A stretch of 64,000 nt of DNA from Pseudomonas alliivorans (lineage in GTDB: Bacteria; Pseudomonadota; Gammaproteobacteria; Pseudomonadales; Pseudomonadaceae): NCBI RefSeq assembly GCF_017826695.1, contig NZ_JAFFZW010000005.1, positions 124,001-188,000 of the forward strand. Direction: 5' to 3'. The position numbers and the translations under genes are program-made. Below, piece by piece: positions 9,774-18,186 of this stretch (positions are counted from its first letter, which is position 1; each line of letters starts with the position of its first letter). The notes beneath the pieces were generated by a model, which was given only the letters and a program-made list of their open reading frames with translations, ran no database searches and was not told the origin of the DNA.

Positions 9774-9860
9774 TGTGGGAGGCGGCTTGCCGGCGACGCG
9801 TTTTCTGAAGCGACCTGGCGGTGACTGAACTGACGCCATCGCCGGCAAGCCGCCTCCCGT
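9774..9860. repeat. REPIN: inverted REP pair, type B spacer
   Basis: Inverted arms TGTGGGAGGCGGCTTGCCGG and GCCGGCAAGCCGCCTCCCGT flank a spacer of about 48 bases that is, in reverse complement, related to the spacers at 24767-24855 and 16846-16921. It lies between the monooxygenase and the binding-protein gene and could reduce read-through or stabilise the upstream mRNA. Confidence 0.82.
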
Positions 9861-9936
9861 AGTCATGTATTCGGCCATTATTTTTCGATCGTCTCCACGC
9901 TGCGCGTGAGCACAATCATCGGTAAAGGAAAACCTC

Positions 9937-10872
9937 ATGAAACCATTTGCACTCATCGCCGCCATTCTCGCGTTTGGCGGCCTGTTGAACACGGCCTCGG
10001 CCAGCGACCCCGATGCCCTGCGCATCGGCTTCCAGAAGGGCTCGATCACCCTGGTCCTCGCCAAGGAGTATGGTCTGCTGGAGAAACGCTTTGCGAACAC
10101 GCAGGTCAAGTGGATCGAGTTTCCGGCCGGGCCGCAGATGCTGGAAGCCTTGAACATCGGCAGTCTGGACATTGCCTCGACCGGTGACATTCCGCCGATC
10201 TTCGCCCAGGTGGCGGGTGCCGACCTGGTGTACATCGGCGCCGAACCCGCCAAGCCCCAGGCCGAGACCATTCTGGTGCGCAGCGAAAGTCCGCTGCACA
10301 GCGTGGCTGATCTGAAAGGGCGCAAGGTCGCGTTGCAGAAAGGCTCCAGCGCGCACAATGTGGTCTTGCGCGTACTGAGCAAGGCAGGGCTGACGTTCAA
10401 GGACATCCAGCCAATCTACCTGACCCCGGCCGACGCCCGCGCCGCGTTTGAAAACGGCAGTGTCGATGCCTGGGCCATCTGGGATCCGTACTATTCCATC
10501 GCCCTCAACGAAGGCCACAGCCGCCTGTTGGCCAATGGCGAAGGGCTCGGGCTGTCTGGCCCTTTCTATACTGCACGCCGCGGTTTTGCTGACAGCAACG
10601 GTGTGTTCGTGCAGAACGTGCTCGACGAACTGACTGCCGCCGATGCGCTGACTCGCTCGCAACGTGCCGAAAGCATTCAGATTCTGGCGCGCAACATGGG
10701 CTTGTCCGAAGCGGTCATCACTCAGTATCTTGACCATCGCCCGGCATCACCGAGCCTGCCCATCACGCCAGAGATCGTTCGTGCGCAACAGGCGACCGCC
10801 GATCTGTTTTACGACAACCACCTGGTGCCCAAGCGGGTCGATATCCAGCAGGCCGTGTGGAACAGGCCTTGA
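9937..10872 (+). CDS. ABC transporter substrate-binding protein, SsuA/TauA-like
   Basis: A 311-residue periplasmic binding protein of the sulfonate/nitrate/taurine type. A signal peptide covers residues 1-22 (MKPFALIAAILAFGG, then LNTASA and cleavage before SDPDAL). The opening LRIGFQKGSITLVLAKEYGLLE and the central VDAWAIWDPYYSIAL match SsuA-like proteins. A clear ribosome site (AAAGGAAAA) precedes the ATG. The cognate permease and ATPase genes are not in this window, so it either shares a distant transporter or acts as an orphan binding protein. The substrate is likely an alkanesulfonate-type compound, inferred from the family only. Confidence 0.85.
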   Translation: MKPFALIAAILAFGGLLNTASASDPDALRIGFQKGSITLVLAKEYGLLEKRFANTQVKWIEFPAGPQMLEALNIGSLDIASTGDIPPIFAQVAGADLVYIGAEPAKPQAETILVRSESPLHSVADLKGRKVALQKGSSAHNVVLRVLSKAGLTFKDIQPIYLTPADARAAFENGSVDAWAIWDPYYSIALNEGHSRLLANGEGLGLSGPFYTARRGFADSNGVFVQNVLDELTAADALTRSQRAESIQILARNMGLSEAVITQYLDHRPASPSLPITPEIVRAQQATADLFYDNHLVPKRVDIQQAVWNRP

Positions 10873-10898
10873 GTATCCCCCTGACAAGAGAGGATTCA

Positions 10899-11936
10899 AT
10901 GACGTATATCGCTGCCGAACATCGCTACAACGACATGCCTTATCGCCGTACCGGTCGCAGCGGGCTAGTCCTGCCGGCGCTGTCGCTGGGGCTGTGGCAC
11001 AACTTCGGTGACAGCACGCCCATCGACACCCAGCGCGCCATGCTGCGCACCGCGTTCGATCTGGGCATCAACCATTTCGACTTGGCCAACAACTACGGCC
11101 CTCCGTACGGCAGTGCCGAAATCAATTTCGGTCGTCTGCTGCGCGAAGACTTCAAGCAGTACCGCGACGAGTTGATCATCTCCAGCAAGGCGGGTTGGGA
11201 CATGTGGCCCGGGCCTTACGGGCAGGGCGGCGGGTCGCGTAAATATGTGCTGGCCAGCCTCGACCAAAGCCTGCAGCGTATGGGGCTGGACTACGTCGAT
11301 ATTTTCTATTCGCACCGCTTCGACCCGGACACGCCGCTGGAAGAAACCGCCAGCGCACTGGCCACTGCTGTGCAGCAGGGCAAGGCGCTGTACATCGGTA
11401 TTTCGTCTTACTCCGGGGCCAAGACCCGTGAAATTGCCGCGCTGCTCAAAGAGTGGAAAGTGCCGCTGTTGATTCATCAGCCGGCCTACAACCTGCTCAA
11501 TCGCTGGGTCGAGAAAGACCTGCTCGACGCCACTGAGGAACTGGGCGCGGGTGTGATTGCCTTTACGGCGCTGGCGCAAGGGTTGCTGTCGGACAAGTAC
11601 CTCAACGGCGTGCCCAAGGATGCACGAGTCAATCGTCCGGGCGGTGGTTCGTTGCAGGCCTCGCACTTGTCCGAGCAGAACATCGCTCACGTGCGTGCCT
11701 TGAATGAAATCGCCCAGCGTCGCGGCCAGAGCCTGGCACAAATGGCCCTGGCCTGGACCCTGCGCGATCCACGTGTGACGTCCGCCTTGATCGGTGCCAG
11801 CCGTCCCGAGCAGATCGTCGAGAACGTCGGCGCCCTGAAAAACCTGTCGTTCAGTCAGGAAGAACTGACCGAGATCGACAGCTTCGCGGTGGAAGGCGGG
11901 ATCAATCTGTGGGAGAAACCGTCGCTGGCGGAGTAA
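10899..11936 (+). CDS. Aldo-keto reductase, YghZ/L-glyceraldehyde 3-phosphate reductase-like
   Basis: A 345-residue NADPH-dependent (beta/alpha)8 reductase of the YghZ type. Tetrad-type residues sit in HFDLANNYG (Asp and Tyr), ISSKAGWDMWPGPYG (Lys) and FYSHRFD (His). The C-terminal ALIGASRPEQIVEN motif fits the cofactor site. The ATG at 10899 is chosen because AAGAGAGG precedes it and MTYIAAEHRYNDMPYRRTG is family-like; an in-frame ATG at 10857 overlaps the previous gene. It starts 26 bp after the binding-protein gene, so it is probably the last gene of the LacI-controlled operon. It could reduce an aldehyde or oxo-sugar released by the monooxygenase (inference). Confidence 0.87.
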   Translation: MTYIAAEHRYNDMPYRRTGRSGLVLPALSLGLWHNFGDSTPIDTQRAMLRTAFDLGINHFDLANNYGPPYGSAEINFGRLLREDFKQYRDELIISSKAGWDMWPGPYGQGGGSRKYVLASLDQSLQRMGLDYVDIFYSHRFDPDTPLEETASALATAVQQGKALYIGISSYSGAKTREIAALLKEWKVPLLIHQPAYNLLNRWVEKDLLDATEELGAGVIAFTALAQGLLSDKYLNGVPKDARVNRPGGGSLQASHLSEQNIAHVRALNEIAQRRGQSLAQMALAWTLRDPRVTSALIGASRPEQIVENVGALKNLSFSQEELTEIDSFAVEGGINLWEKPSLAE

Positions 11937-12038
11937 GCGAGGCGAGCGCGGAGTAGTACGCCAGGCTCAACGCAGGTTGCCATTTGACCGCGAAGAACGG
12001 CTCTGGCGGTGTGCTCGACTGGCGATTCAGCAACGCAG

Positions 12039-12067
12039 GGCTGTTCAGTGTCCTCCACTGAACAGCC
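12039..12067. terminator. Strong hairpin between convergent genes
   Basis: A perfect 12-bp inverted repeat, GGCTGTTCAGTG and CACTGAACAGCC with a 5-base loop, sits between the converging aldo-keto reductase and amidase genes. It lacks a classical T-run on either side, so a terminator role for both directions is likely but not certain. Confidence 0.5.
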
Positions 12068-12083
12068 AGAAAAGATGTCTGGG

Positions 12084-13883
12084 TCATGACCGTGTTCTCC
12101 TGCCCTCAAGTAAGACGAGCGGGTCGGCGGAATATTGAGACGGAATGTTTTCGAAGGCCCACAAGGGCATCGGCGGGCGCGGGGTGAAGACCGGGTCCGG
12201 CGGTGCCATGGTGTGGTACTGAGGATAGTGTGTCTGGAAATCGATTGCGGCCTGCACCAGCAACGGTTCACTGAAGCGCCTTCCCCAGAACGCTGCGCTG
12301 ATGGGCAGCGTCCGGGTCACGCCTGTGGCTCCATGACCAACAGGCAGCGTCAGCATCGGCCAGGCTAATGCGTTGGGTAAATCGTGATACATGCGTTGCA
12401 CGGGCAACGTGTCGATTATCGCGCCCGTGCGTTTCCCGATGTGGGCACCCAATGGCAGTACCATCATGAAGTCTATTTGATCGTCATCCAGGGCCTTTTC
12501 AAAAAGCGCCTGTTGCTGGCGCCGCCGATGCTCGGCCTCAAGCCTGATGCCGGTGGGAATCCATGTGGCGACCTGATCGAAAAACGCTTCGTTTCTGCGA
12601 AGCAGATATTCCCGGTGCTGCTGATTTTCCAGGGTCTCGGCGAAATCACGTACGGCTGACCAGTGTCGCGTCTCCAGTTGATTGGCGTAGCTCGTGGCCG
12701 TTGGCGCATTGAGGCTCATCAGCACAGTGCCATCCGGCTTGAGCACGTCGTGAAATGGGTAGGGCGATGTGTAAGGCACGTTCTCCTCTTTTTGCGCATC
12801 GAGCCATGGAAAGTCGACCACCTCTGCGCCCAGTGCCGTGAGTTGAGCCTTGAAGCGCACGAAGGCTGCGCGGTAGTCCTCATCGTAGCTCTGAGCCGGA
12901 GGCACGCCGGGTGCCGTCATCCAGTCAGTCTGCGGAATGCCGATTTTCAGCCCCTCGAGAGGCCGTGGTCCGGCGGAAGGTTTGATGGGCAGGGCGGGGC
13001 CCAATGAGGGAGCACTGAGGCTCTGCGGGTCGTTCTCCGCATCAGTCCCGGCCAGTATCGAGAGCAACAGCGACGCATCGCGCATCGAACGAGCCATCGG
13101 TCCCACCACGTCCCAACCGGTGCGCAACGGCATCACGCCTGCGCCGGAAACAAGTCCCAATGAAGGTTTGATTGCACTGGCGCCGTTGGCCGCTGCGGGA
13201 ATGATGATCGAACCTGCAGTTTCTTCACCCAAGGCTGCTGCACAGAGCCGGGCCATCGGCGCTACGCCTGAGCCCTGGCTCGAGCCACCGGGCACCCGTT
13301 CAGGGTCCCAGGCGTTACCGGCGAACTGGCCGATGGTGTGGGTCGACAGCTCCGAGCAGATGGTGTGACCAAGAATGATTGCGCCCTGTTTTCGGAGGCG
13401 CAGCGTGCAGGTGGCGTCCCGGACCGCCAGATTCGTGGTAAACGCGTGGGTGCCGTTCTTGCTTTCCAGGCCCTGAATGGCGATGGAGTCTTTGATGCCG
13501 ACGGGAATGCCGCAGAGGGGAGGCGCCGGTCCTCTCTCATCGTCGGGATTTCTTAGCCAGAGATCGGCGAGCCTGGCCTGTTCCAAAAGCGTGGACCGTT
13601 CTTCAAGTCGGACAAAAGCGTTGTAGAACCCGTTGTCGCCGTAGACTTCAGTCGGGCCGTTGAGTCGGTCGATGCGCTCAAGGCAGGACAGCAGAACCTG
13701 CTCGGCAGTAAGACGCTGCGGATTGCCCTCTCTGAGCAATGCGGCGAGTTCGACCACTTCGTAGTCAACGATCCGCTCACGCGGCGGGATGGATGAGCCC
13801 TTGGGCAGGTCGGCCAGCAGACGGGCGTTGTTGAGGTGTTCTTCGGGGGTAAACGTGGAGGTCAGGGGGGTAATACTGTCCAT
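12084..13883 (-). CDS. Amidase-signature family hydrolase
   Basis: A 599-residue amidase-signature hydrolase. The Ser-cisSer-Lys triad is visible: Lys131 in CGIPVGIKDSIA, cis-Ser201 in VPGGSSQGSG and the nucleophile Ser225 in GEETAGSIIIPA, with the expected 24-residue Ser spacing. No signal peptide is evident, so it is probably cytoplasmic. The ATG at 13883 follows AAAGGAG. It is longer than GatA (about 480 residues) and has no gatB/gatC neighbours, so a role in tRNA amidation is unlikely. The substrate is unknown; members hydrolyse amides from peptide amides to indoleacetamide. A LuxR-box-like palindrome lies 73-88 bp upstream of its start. Confidence 0.85.
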   Translation of the reverse strand: MDSITPLTSTFTPEEHLNNARLLADLPKGSSIPPRERIVDYEVVELAALLREGNPQRLTAEQVLLSCLERIDRLNGPTEVYGDNGFYNAFVRLEERSTLLEQARLADLWLRNPDDERGPAPPLCGIPVGIKDSIAIQGLESKNGTHAFTTNLAVRDATCTLRLRKQGAIILGHTICSELSTHTIGQFAGNAWDPERVPGGSSQGSGVAPMARLCAAALGEETAGSIIIPAAANGASAIKPSLGLVSGAGVMPLRTGWDVVGPMARSMRDASLLLSILAGTDAENDPQSLSAPSLGPALPIKPSAGPRPLEGLKIGIPQTDWMTAPGVPPAQSYDEDYRAAFVRFKAQLTALGAEVVDFPWLDAQKEENVPYTSPYPFHDVLKPDGTVLMSLNAPTATSYANQLETRHWSAVRDFAETLENQQHREYLLRRNEAFFDQVATWIPTGIRLEAEHRRRQQQALFEKALDDDQIDFMMVLPLGAHIGKRTGAIIDTLPVQRMYHDLPNALAWPMLTLPVGHGATGVTRTLPISAAFWGRRFSEPLLVQAAIDFQTHYPQYHTMAPPDPVFTPRPPMPLWAFENIPSQYSADPLVLLEGRRTRS

Positions 13884-13955
13884 GGCATTCAGCTCCTTTC
13901 ATGCCTTGATAGCGAGGCATGTCAGGAGCTAAACAGCATGGTCCGGGTTCGTATA

Positions 13956-13971
13956 CTGTCAGAAGTGACAG
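13956..13971. promoter_or_regulatory. Palindrome upstream of amidase, LuxR-box-like
   Basis: CTGTCAGAAGTGACAG consists of perfect 6-bp half sites CTGTCA/TGACAG with a 4-bp centre. The same half sites recur at 43169-43184 upstream of a secreted protease. The shape resembles las/rhl-type LuxR boxes (CT-N-CA-N4-TG-N-AG), but the regulator is not established. Confidence 0.45.
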
Positions 13972-13992
13972 AGTCCGGTCATATCAACGTGG

Positions 13993-15429
13993 TCAGCCTT
14001 CCTCACCCTCGTCATCATCCCCGCCATCGACCTTCATGCCCAATTCCTTGATCTTGCGGGTCAGGGTGTTGCGGCCCCAACCCAACAGCACGGCGGCATC
14101 GCGGCGGCGGCCTGCGGTGTGTTTCAGGGCGGTTTCGATCATGATGCGTTCGAACGTCGGCACCGCGCTGTCCAGCAGACTCGACTGACCGCGTGACAGT
14201 GCCTGATCGGCCCATTGACGCAGCGCCTGCTCCCAGTTGGTGACCGGCGCCGCATCCTGCGGCAGGCTGAGCAATTCTGGCGGCAGGTCGCTGATGTGCA
14301 CTTCACGGCCTGAAGCCATGACCGTGATCCAGCGGCAGGTGTTTTCCAGCTGACGCACGTTGCCCGGCCAGGGCAGATGCTTGAGGTATTCCTCGGTCTC
14401 GGCCTTGAGCAGCTTCGGCTCGACCGCCAGTTCCTGCGCGGCACGGCTCAGGAAGTGTCGGGCGAGTGTCGGGATGTCTTCACGACGGTCCGACATGCGC
14501 GGAATGTGAATGCGGATCACGTTCAGGCGGTGGAACAAGTCCTCACGGAATTTGCCGGCCTGAACGAGGGTTTCCAGATTCTGGTGAGTCGCAGCAATGA
14601 TGCGCACATCCACCTTGACCGGCGTATGACCACCGACACGATAGAACTCGCCATCTGCCAGAACACGCAGCAGACGGGTCTGGGTGTCGGCAGGCATGTC
14701 ACCGATTTCGTCGAGAAACAACGTGCCGCCGTCCGCCTGCTCGAAGCGTCCGCGACGCAGGTTGGCAGCGCCCGTGAATGCGCCTTTCTCGTGACCGAAC
14801 AGCTCGGACTCCATCAGATCCTTGGGGATCGCCGCCATGTTCAGCGCAATGAATGGCGAAGCCGAGCGCGGGCTGTGGCGGTGCAACGCGTGGGCGACCA
14901 ATTCTTTACCGGTGCCGGACTCGCCATTGATCAACACGGTGATGTTCGAATGGCTCAAACGCCCGATAGCACGAAACACTTCCTGCATCGCTGGCGCTTC
15001 GCCAATGATCTCGGGTGTGCGGGTCAGGGTCGGCGCGACATCCAGACCTTGTTGTTCCTGGGCGTGCTGGTTGGCGCGCTTGACCAGCGAGACGGCCTCA
15101 TCGACATCGAACGGCTTGGGCAGGTACTCGAACGCACCGCCCTGATACGACGCCACGGCGCTGTCCAGGTCCGAATGAGCGGTCATGATGATGACCGGCA
15201 GGCGTGGATGCTGTTCGCGAATTCGCGCCAGCAGGTCCAGGCCGCTGGCACCCGGCATGCGGATGTCGGAAATGATCACGTCCGGTTGCTGACGGGCCAG
15301 GCGACTCATCACCCCATCGGCGCTGTCGAAGCTCTGCGTGGTCATGCCTTCCTGTTGCAAGGCCTTTTCCAGTACCCAGCGAATGGAACGATCGTCGTCT
15401 ACGATCCAGACAGTTTCACTACGGCTCAT
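13993..15429 (-). CDS. ntrC: Nitrogen regulator NtrC (sigma-54 activator)
   Basis: A 478-residue response regulator activating sigma-54 promoters under nitrogen limitation. The receiver domain has its phospho-acceptor at Asp55 (IISDIRMPG). The central AAA+ domain carries the Walker [12 protein letters not shown], the sigma-54 contact loop GAFTGA and the Walker B-type [15 protein letters not shown]-terminal Fis-type HTH ([20 protein letters not shown]) binds enhancers. It overlaps ntrB by 4 nt (ATGA), so the two are translationally coupled. Length and architecture match E. coli NtrC (469 residues). Confidence 0.97.
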   Translation of the reverse strand: MSRSETVWIVDDDRSIRWVLEKALQQEGMTTQSFDSADGVMSRLARQQPDVIISDIRMPGASGLDLLARIREQHPRLPVIIMTAHSDLDSAVASYQGGAFEYLPKPFDVDEAVSLVKRANQHAQEQQGLDVAPTLTRTPEIIGEAPAMQEVFRAIGRLSHSNITVLINGESGTGKELVAHALHRHSPRSASPFIALNMAAIPKDLMESELFGHEKGAFTGAANLRRGRFEQADGGTLFLDEIGDMPADTQTRLLRVLADGEFYRVGGHTPVKVDVRIIAATHQNLETLVQAGKFREDLFHRLNVIRIHIPRMSDRREDIPTLARHFLSRAAQELAVEPKLLKAETEEYLKHLPWPGNVRQLENTCRWITVMASGREVHISDLPPELLSLPQDAAPVTNWEQALRQWADQALSRGQSSLLDSAVPTFERIMIETALKHTAGRRRDAAVLLGWGRNTLTRKIKELGMKVDGGDDDEGEEG

Positions 15430-16511
15430 GTCGAAGCTGCTCCTTGTTCCAGCGGCAGGAAGATCGAGAATGTGGTGTGGCCGGGATGGCTGTCACACTC
15501 GATAAGTCCCTGGTGCTGGCTGATGATGTTCTGGGTAATGGCCAGACCAAGCCCTGTGCCATCCGGGCGGCCACTGACCATGGGGTAGAAAATGGTTTCC
15601 TGAAGCTCGGCCGGAATGCCCGGGCCGTTGTCGATGATCTCGATCTTGCTCACCAGCCTGTGGCGCACGTGGCCGATGGTGAACTGGCGCATGGCGCGGG
15701 TGCGCAGGGTGATGCGGCCCAGGCGCAATTCGTTCTGACCGCTGATGGCCTGCATGGCGTTGCGTACGATATTGAGCACGGCCTGAATCATCTGCTCACG
15801 ATCGATCAGTACATCCGGAATGCTCGGATCGTAGTCGCGCACCAGCGTGATACAGCCCTGGCTTTCGGCTTCGACCAGGCTGCACACCCGTTCGAGCACT
15901 TCATGCACGTTGGTCATCGCCAGCGAAGGCAGTTTGTTGGAGCCCAGCATGCGGTCCACGAGGTTACGCAGGCGGTCTGCCTCCTCGATGATGACGTTGG
16001 TGTAGTCCTTGAGGCTTTCTTCAGGCAGCTCACGCGCCAGCAGTTGTGCCGCGCCGCGGATCCCGCCCAGCGGATTCTTTATTTCGTGGGCCAGTCCACG
16101 CACCAGCATCTTGGTGGTTTCCTGCTTGGACAACTGAGCTTCTTCCTTGGTGATGCGCAACAGGCGGTCACGAGGATGGACTTCAAGCAGCAGCAGGGTT
16201 TCGCCCTTGCTCAGGATCGGGGTCACGGCGTAGTCGACGGTCAGGGTCTGGCCGGTCAGCGCGGTGAGCATGGCTTCACGTTTGGTGAAAGGGTGCGCCT
16301 GTTCGACGGCCTGGCGAAGCGAACTCAGCGCTTCGGCCGACTCGGTGAACAGTTCGCTGATGAATTGCCCATGGCTGCGCTGCCCACTGATGGCGAGCAG
16401 CATTTCCGCTGCCGGGTTCATGTACTCGAGACGCAGGTCGGCGTTGAGCAGAATCGTTGCAGTGGTCAGGTTATCCAGTAACAGTCTGTGCAGCGCGTCG
16501 CTGATAGTCAT
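15426..16511 (-). CDS. ntrB: Nitrogen sensor kinase NtrB
   Basis: A 361-residue cytoplasmic histidine kinase/phosphatase that controls NtrC and is itself governed by PII. An N-terminal PAS-like domain covers about residues 8-115. The H-box LAHEIKNPLGGIRGAAQLL has its phosphorylated His at 142. The N-box and G-boxes (DNGPGIPAELQ, GRPDGTGLGLAI) form the ATPase domain. An in-frame extension to 16592 exists, but ATG 16511 gives the usual MTISDALHRLLLDNL start. No transmembrane segment is present. The leader carries NtrC-box and sigma-54-like elements suggesting autoregulation. Confidence 0.96.
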   Translation of the reverse strand: MTISDALHRLLLDNLTTATILLNADLRLEYMNPAAEMLLAISGQRSHGQFISELFTESAEALSSLRQAVEQAHPFTKREAMLTALTGQTLTVDYAVTPILSKGETLLLLEVHPRDRLLRITKEEAQLSKQETTKMLVRGLAHEIKNPLGGIRGAAQLLARELPEESLKDYTNVIIEEADRLRNLVDRMLGSNKLPSLAMTNVHEVLERVCSLVEAESQGCITLVRDYDPSIPDVLIDREQMIQAVLNIVRNAMQAISGQNELRLGRITLRTRAMRQFTIGHVRHRLVSKIEIIDNGPGIPAELQETIFYPMVSGRPDGTGLGLAITQNIISQHQGLIECDSHPGHTTFSIFLPLEQGAAST

Positions 16512-16576
16512 GAATCGTGTCGACCTCTTTTGGCACATGGCAATCGCGCTATGCGGGCGCTGACAGATCCTTGTCA

Positions 16577-16591
16577 GCACTGGCAGAGCCA
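16577..16591 (-). promoter_or_regulatory. Candidate sigma-54 promoter for ntrBC (proximal)
   Basis: Read on the minus strand the element is TGGCTCTGCCAGTGC, with GG and GC spaced by 10 bases as required for -24/-12 recognition. The -24 half keeps TGGC; the -12 half differs from TTGC at one position. It overlaps an NtrC-box-like sequence at 16589-16603, which could allow autorepression. Confidence 0.4.
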
Positions 16592-16603
16592 CCCATATGG
16601 TGC
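16589..16603. promoter_or_regulatory. NtrC-box-like site (proximal)
   Basis: CCACC-N5-GGTGC differs from the palindromic NtrC consensus GCACC-N5-GGTGC at a single base. It lies about 85 bp upstream of the ntrB start. Confidence 0.45.
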
Positions 16604-16630
16604 TTGACGGGGTGCTATGTCAGAGAAGTT

Positions 16631-16646
16631 GCAAAAACCAAACCAA
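16631..16646 (-). promoter_or_regulatory. Candidate sigma-54 promoter for ntrBC (distal)
   Basis: On the minus strand TTGGTTTGGTTTTTGC has GG-N10-GC spacing with a perfect TTGC at -12 but a degenerate -24 (TTGGTT). It is an alternative to the proximal candidate. If used, the perfect NtrC box at 16775-16789 would centre about 163 bp upstream of transcription start. Confidence 0.35.
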
Positions 16647-16774
16647 GGCTCCGAAAAGAAGCGTTTTCTCTGCAAAACAGGTGCTTTTTTCGAACGCGTG
16701 CCCGCATACGGCGCTACCCGAGGGTGATTTCTGAACCAAAGTGGGCTGTATTGTTGCGCGGATGCACGAGTGGC

Positions 16775-16789
16775 GCACCAAAAAGGTGC
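16775..16789. promoter_or_regulatory. Perfect NtrC enhancer box upstream of ntrB
   Basis: GCACCAAAAAGGTGC has both NtrC half sites GCACC and GGTGC intact with the canonical 5-base spacing. It lies about 270 bp upstream of the ntrB start. The only gene it can plausibly serve is ntrBC, because the gene on the other side ends here. Confidence 0.65.
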
Positions 16790-16845
16790 CAAGGGATAAT
16801 TGAATGTGAGGACCCCGGTGCGAACGCCGGGCCTGGACCGCGGTT

Positions 16846-16921
16846 TATCGGTGATCGCGTCAGTTCAGGGGCTGGACAGGTCGCTTGAAAAATCGCATCG
16901 CCGGCAAGCCGCCTCCCACAG
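16846..16921. repeat. Half REPIN with decayed left arm, type B spacer
   Basis: The right arm (CATCGCCGGCAAGCCGCCTC continuing to CCACAG, 16895-16921) is intact. The preceding bases, GCGTCAGTTC to GGTCGCTT, match the type B spacer of the element at 24767-24855. No left arm can be recognised, so one REP half appears lost or diverged. With the rest of 16512-16964 it forms a 453-bp non-coding ntrB leader. Confidence 0.7.
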
Positions 16922-16964
16922 TCGCTATTCTTCAGTACGGAGGGTGTCATTCGACGAGGATGAA

Positions 16965-17588
16965 TCAGAAGAACGGCAGAATGCTGCTTTCGGGCTTGGG
17001 CTTGTCCTTGAGCGGGCATTCCAGGCGAACGCCGTACTCTTCAGGCTTACACGGGTTGGTGGCACGCTTTTGAGCCAGCGTGACGCGCTGCAGGTGAAAG
17101 GGCTGATTAGGCGTCTTTTCCAGAACTCGCCCCATCGTGTCGAAAATCTCGACAGACAGCTGATGCGTGCCCCGGTCGATGTTGCTCAGCGGAAAAACCG
17201 GGCTGCGTCCCGGCTGGCCGACGGCGATCCCATCCAGTAGCAGGCGATAACTGTGGCCTGGCTGCAACACCGGGTCGCTGGTTACGGTCACGATCAGGTC
17301 GCCGCTGGGGCTGCTGATGGCAGCGTCCGGTTCAGGCACAAGCACTCGCAGCAATTGATAGTGGAAAATCGCGGGTGGCTTGCTCTCGACGGGCTTGCTT
17401 TTGAGGGTTCGGGTCGGCGGTGTGCCGGTCATGTTGTTGCTGGGCGGGATGTCGACGCGCTTGGCGTTCTTGCGTGGCTGATCAGTGAACACCCGGTTGC
17501 CGTTCGCGTCGATGTAGGTGTAGACGTCCGCCAGCGCGGGCAACGTGCACAGCAACAATAGCGTCAGCAGCAGGTTGCGCATGTTCAT
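16965..17588 (-). CDS. DUF4124-containing exported protein
   Basis: A 207-residue protein with a signal peptide (MNMRNLLLTLLLLCTLPALA, cleavage before DVYTY). A short DUF4124 domain follows (DVYTYIDANGNRVFTDQP, about 21-40). After a Pro/Thr/Lys-rich linker, the C-terminal half (ISSPSGDLIVTVTSDPVLQPG, ending near GRVLEKTPNQPFHLQRVTL) looks like an Ig-like beta domain. It overlaps the upstream DUF4124 gene by 4 nt, so the two are co-translated. Function is unknown; the predicted location is periplasmic. Start could also be the ATG at 17582. Confidence 0.8.
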   Translation of the reverse strand: MNMRNLLLTLLLLCTLPALADVYTYIDANGNRVFTDQPRKNAKRVDIPPSNNMTGTPPTRTLKSKPVESKPPAIFHYQLLRVLVPEPDAAISSPSGDLIVTVTSDPVLQPGHSYRLLLDGIAVGQPGRSPVFPLSNIDRGTHQLSVEIFDTMGRVLEKTPNQPFHLQRVTLAQKRATNPCKPEEYGVRLECPLKDKPKPESSILPFF

Positions 17589-18118
17589 GGCTTGCCGAGG
17601 TGAACGCGTTGCACGGTCAGGGTGATGGTCTCGCTTTGCTGAATGATGCGCTCGCCGTCTTTCACCACCACCGCGAAGCTGTGTTCGCCGCGATCAATGT
17701 TCATTACCTGAAAGCGCGGAAGGTTGGTGGGCTGGCCATACAGGTTGCCGTCCAGCAGCAGTTGCAGACTATGGGCCTGTTGCAGGCGCGGCTGGATTTT
17801 CACACCGATGATGAAGGAGCCGTTGTTGGCGCGCAGTGCCTCGTCGGTTGGCAGGTCGGAGAGCTCGAGTGTGCTGTAGGCGTCTTGAGACTGTGTCTGC
17901 GTTTGCGGCTCGATTGTTTGCGGCGCGGTATTGAGTGCCGGTCTGGATGGACGGGACTCCACGCTGTTGAGTGGCGGCAGTTCGACGACCTCGGTCTTCA
18001 CGCCATTGGGTGGCTCATTACTGAACGCCGTGTTGCCATTCGCGTCGGTGTACTTATAGATCTGCGCTACGGCAGGCAGGCTGATCAATAGGAACAGGCA
18101 GATGAGGCTTTGACGCAT
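17585..18118 (-). CDS. DUF4124-containing exported protein (paralogue)
   Basis: A 177-residue paralogue of the downstream gene. It has a signal peptide (MRQSLICLFLLISLPAVAQ), a DUF4124 motif IYKYTDANGNTAFSNEPP, a Gln/Thr-rich linker, and the same C-terminal domain ending SETITLTVQRVHLGKP. Both share the pattern LLLDG-xx-GQP-x6-NIDRG-xH. ATG 18118 is preferred over an upstream in-frame ATG at 18142 because it begins directly with the signal peptide. The role is unknown; the tandem copies between glnA and ntrB suggest duplication in place. Confidence 0.8.
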   Translation of the reverse strand: MRQSLICLFLLISLPAVAQIYKYTDANGNTAFSNEPPNGVKTEVVELPPLNSVESRPSRPALNTAPQTIEPQTQTQSQDAYSTLELSDLPTDEALRANNGSFIIGVKIQPRLQQAHSLQLLLDGNLYGQPTNLPRFQVMNIDRGEHSFAVVVKDGERIIQQSETITLTVQRVHLGKP

Positions 18119-18186
18119 GAGGCTCTCGACAGCGAAGGGCAAAGGTCACCAGCATAGAACACTTCGCCCTGTGTCGTGCAGCAGGC

